Made by a program: the position numbers and the translations under genes
Notes under the pieces: model-generated
Seen by the model: only the letters and a program-made list of their open reading frames with translations
What the model was told of the DNA's origin: nothing
Database searches by the model: none
Shown here: piece after piece, positions 59,792-64,000 of the stretch
Numbering within the stretch: position 1 is the stretch's first letter
How the letters are laid out: each line of letters starts with the position of its first letter
DNA from: UBA1205 sp045534635
GTDB taxonomy: Bacteria > Bacteroidota > Bacteroidia > Bacteroidales > WCHB1-69
Assembly: GCA_045534635.1 (NCBI GenBank)
Contig: JAZSKB010000038.1
Location: forward strand, 35,004-99,003
Direction of reading: 5' to 3'
Length of the DNA: 64,000 nt

Positions 59792-60487
59792 TTATAGGTC
59801 TTCTCCGTTGGCTCTGTTAAGACGATTATCGTAATATAGAACTATTTCATAGCCTCTACCATTAAAAGATTTAAATATAGTAAACCAAACAGATTTGTGT
59901 GATATTTTTTTTAAAATATAATTATCAAAAATATCAATAAATTCCAATAGGAGTTCCTCGTTAGTTAAATTTTTTCTTTCTTCTTCTGTGTATTTGTTTT
60001 GAAGATTTTCTATTATTTCTGCTGTATCTATATTTATATCGTCTACTGATGATATTTGATAATAACTTGCTTGATAATGTTTGTCATGAACTGTCAACTC
60101 ATAGGAGATGTCTTCTTTTTCACCAATTTCATATTCGGCAAATATATTACTTTTAATATACTTGTCATTATTTGAAAATTGTCTGCATAAATTATTAAAT
60201 CTTATTTTAATTTGTGATTCACTACTAGTAGGATATGCATCACAAACAACAATTCTCCATACTTTATTATTATTTGTAACTATACTTATTTGAACATCAT
60301 TTCCATTAAATTCACCTTCTAAACAATCCAAAGAGTAATTATAGGTAAATCCTTTCTGTTTAAGTTTTTGTATCATTTCAGATTTTGTTCCATCCACGGG
60401 AATGCCGAGAAATTTGGTGACATCGTTTTGTGCGAAAGCGGCTATTGAAAATAGCAAAGTGATTGTAATGATTGTAAATCTTTTCAT
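59792..60487 (-). CDS. Exported conserved hypothetical protein
   Basis: A 231-residue protein with signal peptide (to about IAAFAQ). The first mature residues (VTKFLGIPVDGTKSEMIQKL, KQKGFTYN) match a recurring hypothetical family in Bacteroides and Prevotella; no function is known. It is the last gene of the minus-strand RHS region but is separated from the RHS cassette by about 300 bp, so an immunity role is only a possibility. Confidence 0.78.
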   Translation of the reverse strand: MKRFTIITITLLFSIAAFAQNDVTKFLGIPVDGTKSEMIQKLKQKGFTYNYSLDCLEGEFNGNDVQISIVTNNNKVWRIVVCDAYPTSSESQIKIRFNNLCRQFSNNDKYIKSNIFAEYEIGEKEDISYELTVHDKHYQASYYQISSVDDINIDTAEIIENLQNKYTEEERKNLTNEELLLEFIDIFDNYILKKISHKSVWFTIFKSFNGRGYEIVLYYDNRLNRANGEDL

Positions 60488-60656
60488 TGTTAAAATTATT
60501 TATTTTAATCAGTATTAAGGGTTATATTACAATAAAAACGTGGTACACTCTCTTGCCTCGATTGAAAATTTCTCAGGTTTTCACTTACAAGAACGAGCAT
60601 AAACACTTCGTGATTTCATTTTAAAATCCAAATACAAAAGTACAAAAAAAAATGTT

Positions 60657-60664
60657 ATCTTTGC
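60657..60664 (+). promoter_or_regulatory. -7 box (TATCTTTG) in front of a lipoprotein remnant
   Basis: TATCTTTG then CA on the plus strand, 16 nt before an ATG at 60681. Confidence 0.5.
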
Positions 60665-60680
60665 AAAAAAAATTAAATTA

Positions 60681-60801
60681 TGTTGAAATTTTTATTGCCT
60701 TATTGTTAGTTTTTGGATTTATTGGCTGTCAAAAATCTTCAGACATAACAAGTAATAGCATTCGGTTTGATACATATCGGAGATTGGTTCAAACGAAATA
60801 A
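60681..60801 (+). pseudogene. Short lipoprotein remnant with frameshift
   Basis: ATG 60681 gives MLKFLLPYC and a stop. In a different frame the sequence continues as LIVSFWIIGCQKSSDITSNS and ends RRLVQTK-stop at 60801, looking like the hydrophobic part, lipobox (WIIGC) and first residues of a lipoprotein. The promoter match upstream supports former or present expression. It overlaps the minus-strand short frame at 60789 by 13 bp. Too short to assign. Confidence 0.35.
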
Positions 60802-60941
60802 TGTTTTTTATATATGAAATCAAATAATAACAACAGCTCAATAAATAGACAAGTATTATCTACATAATTACTATTTAAATTTTGAGAATACAAATTTTCT
60901 TTTAAACAGAGTAATAATAATATAATATATAATCTTTTCAT
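60789..60941 (-). CDS. 50-residue exported peptide overlapping the displaced RHS cassette
   Basis: The ATG overlaps the stop of the RHS cassette (ATGA), the same overlap as RHS/immunity at 13412. The frame reads MKRLYIILLLLCLKENLYSQ, a plausible signal peptide, then 30 residues (NLNSNYVDNTCLFIELLLLF and DFIYKKHYFV). Probably the 5' remnant of an immunity gene that has lost its body, or a very small immunity peptide. Confidence 0.5.
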   Translation of the reverse strand: MKRLYIILLLLCLKENLYSQNLNSNYVDNTCLFIELLLLFDFIYKKHYFV

Positions 60942-61699
60942 TTTGTTATTGGAAATAATTCATAAAATTTAGTTTTAAATAAATTTAGATTTTCTTGAGA
61001 TTTAAAATTCAATCCCATTAAAACATAATTATTAGTTCCAGATTTATTAATAGACAAATAAACTCCAAGAGGTGTGGCATAATTACCATTTCTTCCAGAA
61101 ATATTAGACGATGTTTTCCAATCTAGAAATTTTCCTTTCATATTATCTTTCGATGTATAGAAGTATATATCAGCTATTCCCGCATAAGTTCCCATTTCTT
61201 TTGGAAGATGTACATTAAGGATACCTCCTTTTTCTATATAAGGAGTATGTTTACATGTAAAATCTGTAGAATATTGTTCTGGAAACTCAGCATTGAATGG
61301 ATTGTCTGGAGGAGACATCGTCTCTTTGTTATATCGTGCTTTTTCTATAAATGCTTCATCAATTTTTTTAGTAATTTCACCATTTTTTGAATTGGCATCA
61401 ATTGTTTGTCCAAAAAGACTATAATAAATTCCATCTTTTTGATAAGTTTTACCTCTATATGTTCCATTTATTCCCGACTTTTTAAAAGCTTCGTATGATG
61501 TATATTCTGTAGTGTATATCATTTTACCATTTTCATCTTCATACCAATCATCACTCATCCCCGTAGGGTCAATATACTTCACAGGATTATTTGCACAATA
61601 AGCGTAAGGAGACATCCAAAAATACTTCTCAAAAAGAGGGTCTCTGCTGGTGAAAGTAGGTGGCTTATAATAACGTACTAAAAATCTTTCTTGATTCAT
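60938..61699 (-). CDS. Displaced RHS C-terminal cassette, second locus
   Basis: A 253-residue frame beginning with the end of an RHS core (VRYYKPPTFTSRDPLFEKYF, YCANNPVKYIDPTG, about residues 8-47) and the joining segment MSDDWYEDENGKM also found in the full RHS protein to its right. The tip (to FKTKFYELFPITK) contains no motif I recognise. It lacks shell and signal peptide, so it is probably a stored alternative tip or the end of an older RHS gene. The ATG 61699 is 22 nt after the stop of the preceding zinc-ribbon gene. Confidence 0.8.
   Translation of the reverse strand: MNQERFLVRYYKPPTFTSRDPLFEKYFWMSPYAYCANNPVKYIDPTGMSDDWYEDENGKMIYTTEYTSYEAFKKSGINGTYRGKTYQKDGIYYSLFGQTIDANSKNGEITKKIDEAFIEKARYNKETMSPPDNPFNAEFPEQYSTDFTCKHTPYIEKGGILNVHLPKEMGTYAGIADIYFYTSKDNMKGKFLDWKTSSNISGRNGNYATPLGVYLSINKSGTNNYVLMGLNFKSQENLNLFKTKFYELFPITK
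61537..61675 (-). repeat. RHS core repeat, second locus, copy in the displaced cassette
   Basis: 139 bp aligned without gaps, by eye, to 62718-62856 but clearly diverged. It codes the core end from VRYY to SDDWYE. Confidence 0.75.
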
Positions 61700-61721
61700 T
61701 TTGAAAAGGTGGCATTATTAG

Positions 61722-62114
61722 TTAAAATTCTAATCCTCTTATCTTTTTAATTTTATTCTGTTGATTACGAGGAATATTATATGCCTTGTATAGTAAATAA
61801 GAAGACAATCCTACTGATGTCACAATATATGATTTTTTATGACAAACAAGACAAAAATAATTACGTGTAATTTGTTCTTGCATACTAATATTTTGACAAT
61901 ACGGACATTTTACTTGTATATTATTACAATTAGGTTGTTGGCATTTTTTTATTTTAGCTTTTCTTTTAATTTTTAATAATATCAAAATATCCTTAATGTA
62001 TTCTATAAGTATAGGAAAGATAGCAATATCCACAGTTATTTTATCTTTATTAAAATCGTGAAACTCTGACTCCCATATGTCATTATTATAAAATTGTTCT
62101 CTATCCTTTTTCAT
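61722..62114 (-). CDS. Zinc-ribbon-like small protein behind RHS, candidate immunity
   Basis: A 130-residue protein starting at ATG 62114, 7 nt after the RHS stop; a longer version from a TTG at 62141 would overlap the RHS gene. The C-terminal half has three CxxC-like pairs (CQQPNC, CPYC, CLVCHK) suggesting one or two zinc ribbons, then a hydrophobic stretch (VTSVGLSSYLLYKAY). No signal peptide. Position makes it a candidate cytosolic immunity protein for the RHS tip, but no family was recognised. Confidence 0.6.
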   Translation of the reverse strand: MKKDREQFYNNDIWESEFHDFNKDKITVDIAIFPILIEYIKDILILLKIKRKAKIKKCQQPNCNNIQVKCPYCQNISMQEQITRNYFCLVCHKKSYIVTSVGLSSYLLYKAYNIPRNQQNKIKKIRGLEF

Positions 62115-62121
62115 GATAAAA

Positions 62122-64000
62122 TTATCTATTAATACTTTCAAAATAAACTTCTATCCCTAATATAAATTTTAAACTAACAGATATTTTAAATCCAGAAGAA
62201 GCATTAGTGCCTTTTTGATAACCCAAAACATTGATAGAATGAACGCTATGTTCTGGAAGAATTTGTTCAGATTTTGCTTTATAGGAATAATCATAAGATA
62301 AAATAAAAGGAATGGAAACACCTCTATTACCATGAATATCCATATTATCAAATATATATCCCTGTATAGAAAAGGGAGTATTTTTTGTTTTGCTTATAGA
62401 ACCTTCTAATAAATTTATTGAATTAATATTTCCTTCTAATTGAAATTTTACATGACCAGCTTGAACACGCCCTCCTATTTGTCCACCAAAAGAAATATTT
62501 ATCCCTAATTTTGTTGTTTTAATTTTTCTTTCTCCAACAACCGTGTTACTTATATCTGTTCTTGAAATATTACCATTTTCATCACCGTGATAACGATATT
62601 GTTCATCTTGCTCCGTTTTTCCTATCCACTCAGCTGTTTTTCCTATATATCTTTCTCCTTGTTTAAGGTCTGCTTGGGAAGAAACATTCTCATCCCATTT
62701 TGCATTTCCGTCAACGTCTTCATACCAGTCATCACTCATCCCACTTGGGTCAACTTTTCCCACTGGGTTATTACTACAATAATGGTACGGAGTAAGCCAT
62801 GGTTTTTCGTTCATTAATGGGTCACGAGAAATGAAAGTAGGTGCCCTATAGTAACGAGCCTCAAAGTAGTACATCCCTGTTTCTTCGTCTAACTCTTTGG
62901 CGTTAAAACTGTACTTAGGAATTACTTCGTTTCCAAAAGTGGCATTATACTCGGAGATTATCTCTCCAAACGGTGCATAAACAAATCCTTGTGTAATAGA
63001 AGAGTTATTATCCGTTACAAATGCCGTACTTCCCAAATGGTTGGTATGGTAATAGAAAATATCATCTTGAGAACCTAATGAATGAAATTCTATTAAATCA
63101 ATCCTTGGCAATCTAACTATATGGTGGTTATCGTATATTAAGTTTTTTATGTCTTCTCGGATTTTTTTGCTTAATTGTACTCTAAATATTCTATCCTCAT
63201 TGCTATCTATGCGAATAGAAAGATTTTTTTCTCCTAATCGACTAACTATACGCTCTGTTCCATTGTAATAGTGCTTGGTATAATTACCGTAAGCATCAAA
63301 ATTTATATAAGCGTTAGGGTAAAACATCGCTTGTTTTATCTGTAAATCAATATTTTGTTGTTCTCCATTTACCCAACTATTTGAATTAAACATACTTATT
63401 TTGTAGGTTCTTGTGTTGGTAGCATCGTAACCGTAATACGCAAATTGTATGCCATCATTGCTATACGCTTTAAAATTCGTTGCAGAATTAAATAAATAAT
63501 ATTCTATACATGGTTCTGGAGTTTGTATTTCTCGTTTACGTAAACTGCCGTTTATGCCGTAAATAATCTCTGCATGTTCTGTTCCATGCTGAGTTTCTGG
63601 GGCAAAAAAGGTTTGGGTAACAGAATTTTCTGCATAATTAAAAGCATAATTTTTGAAAGATGTATCTCCTGTTATAACATCTTGTTGTTCAAGATTATAA
63701 GTATTAATTTTACCCCAATCTACGTATGTTATTTGCATGTTGTAAGAACCACTTTCGTCAGCGGCATTAATAAGTTGATATGCACTATCATAAGAGAAAT
63801 TTTCCGTAAAATTTTGGTTTGGTAACCATGGATAGGTGCTTGTTACTTGGGTAACGTTGCCAACAGCGTCATAGGTGTATGCCATTCGAGAAGAATCTCC
63901 TGCATCGGAACAAATCTCTGTTAACCTGCGGGTCGTGTCATTGTAAGTGTAACTTGTTGTTATTCCGTTGCCGTATTGTTGGCTTATTTTTGCTCCAAAT
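62122..64000 (-). CDS. RHS/YD-repeat protein, second locus (5' truncated by the window edge)
   Basis: The minus-strand frame is open to base 64000, so this is the last ~625 residues of a larger protein. YD units are visible (TSYTYNDTTRRLTEI, MAYTYDAVGNVTQV), then the RHS core: FYYHTNHLGSTAFVTDNN, GFVYAPFGEIISEY, ELDEETGMYYFEARYYRAPT, FISRDPLMNEKPWLTPYHYC and NNPVGKVDPSG. The unique tip of roughly 210 residues begins at MSDDWYEDVDGNA and contains a Gly-rich beta-like part (GINISFGGQIGGRVQAGHV); no catalytic motif was recognised. The core sequence differs from that of the first RHS locus, so the two are separate lineages. Confidence 0.9.
   Translation of the reverse strand, partial: FGAKISQQYGNGITTSYTYNDTTRRLTEICSDAGDSSRMAYTYDAVGNVTQVTSTYPWLPNQNFTENFSYDSAYQLINAADESGSYNMQITYVDWGKINTYNLEQQDVITGDTSFKNYAFNYAENSVTQTFFAPETQHGTEHAEIIYGINGSLRKREIQTPEPCIEYYLFNSATNFKAYSNDGIQFAYYGYDATNTRTYKISMFNSNSWVNGEQQNIDLQIKQAMFYPNAYINFDAYGNYTKHYYNGTERIVSRLGEKNLSIRIDSNEDRIFRVQLSKKIREDIKNLIYDNHHIVRLPRIDLIEFHSLGSQDDIFYYHTNHLGSTAFVTDNNSSITQGFVYAPFGEIISEYNATFGNEVIPKYSFNAKELDEETGMYYFEARYYRAPTFISRDPLMNEKPWLTPYHYCSNNPVGKVDPSGMSDDWYEDVDGNAKWDENVSSQADLKQGERYIGKTAEWIGKTEQDEQYRYHGDENGNISRTDISNTVVGERKIKTTKLGINISFGGQIGGRVQAGHVKFQLEGNINSINLLEGSISKTKNTPFSIQGYIFDNMDIHGNRGVSIPFILSYDYSYKAKSEQILPEHSVHSINVLGYQKGTNASSGFKISVSLKFILGIEVYFESINR
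62718..62856 (-). repeat. RHS core repeat, second locus, copy in the full RHS gene
   Basis: Same 139-bp length as 61537-61675, coding core end and the start of the tip (DPSGMSDDWYED). Confidence 0.75.

Overview
The window comes from a very AT-rich Bacteroidota chromosome, most likely order Bacteroidales. The evidence is: promoters of the Bacteroidota type (TAnnTTTG at -7) in front of many genes with no Shine-Dalgarno signal; Bacteroidota-only families (DUF3822, GldH, DUF4294); and many exported proteins ending in a type IX secretion (T9SS type A) sorting domain. No species can be named from the sequence alone. Most of the window is ordinary chromosome: rRNA methyltransferases (rsmD, rsmE, tlyA, rlmN), cell-wall enzymes (mltG, a class A PBP, a MltF-like transglycosylase), ricT, gldH, dprA, superoxide dismutase, RNase Z and four tRNA genes.

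Layout. 1-6.7 kb: housekeeping genes, tRNA-Cys, rsmE. 6.9-16.6 kb: a polymorphic-toxin locus. It holds a frameshifted T9SS-domain gene, a 2024-residue RHS/YD protein whose tip is a papain-fold (NlpC/CHAP-like) peptidase, a candidate immunity gene overlapping it by 4 nt, then two displaced RHS C-terminal cassettes (one JAB-like metallopeptidase, one truncated) with further candidate immunity genes. 16.7-28.4 kb: a DUF819 transporter, mltG, a cobalamin adenosyltransferase, a T9SS leucine-rich-repeat (LRR) protein behind a consensus sigma-54 promoter, then ricT-gldH-PBP1A-dprA. 28.5-37 kb: secreted T9SS proteins (C10 protease, second LRR protein, FG-GAP propeller) and a lytic transglycosylase. 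Two of these share an almost identical 267-bp 3' end. 37-46 kb: DUF4294, another T9SS protein, tlyA, a CPBP protease, a probable non-coding RNA, lipocalin, RNase Z, C69 dipeptidase. 46-50 kb: an accessory stretch with small palindromic repeats, a Mrr_N/GIY-YIG nuclease bracketed by 76-bp direct repeats, a BspA-type surface protein, a NucS-like nuclease and an HTH regulator. 50-59.7 kb: rlmN, TPR and lipoprotein genes, an SGNH-SGNH-MBOAT O-acetylation operon, a MORN-type protein, tRNA-Gly/Leu/Gly. 59.8-64 kb: a second RHS locus on the minus strand, running off the right edge, again with a displaced C-terminal cassette and short downstream immunity-like genes.

The least ordinary items are the two RHS tip-cassette arrays, the repeat-bracketed Mrr_N/GIY-YIG nuclease, the sigma-54-driven surface LRR gene, the copied T9SS sorting domain plus terminator, and a promoter-to-terminator non-coding transcript at about 41.8-42.0 kb. 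No CRISPR array, prophage, rRNA operon, transposase or replication origin was seen.
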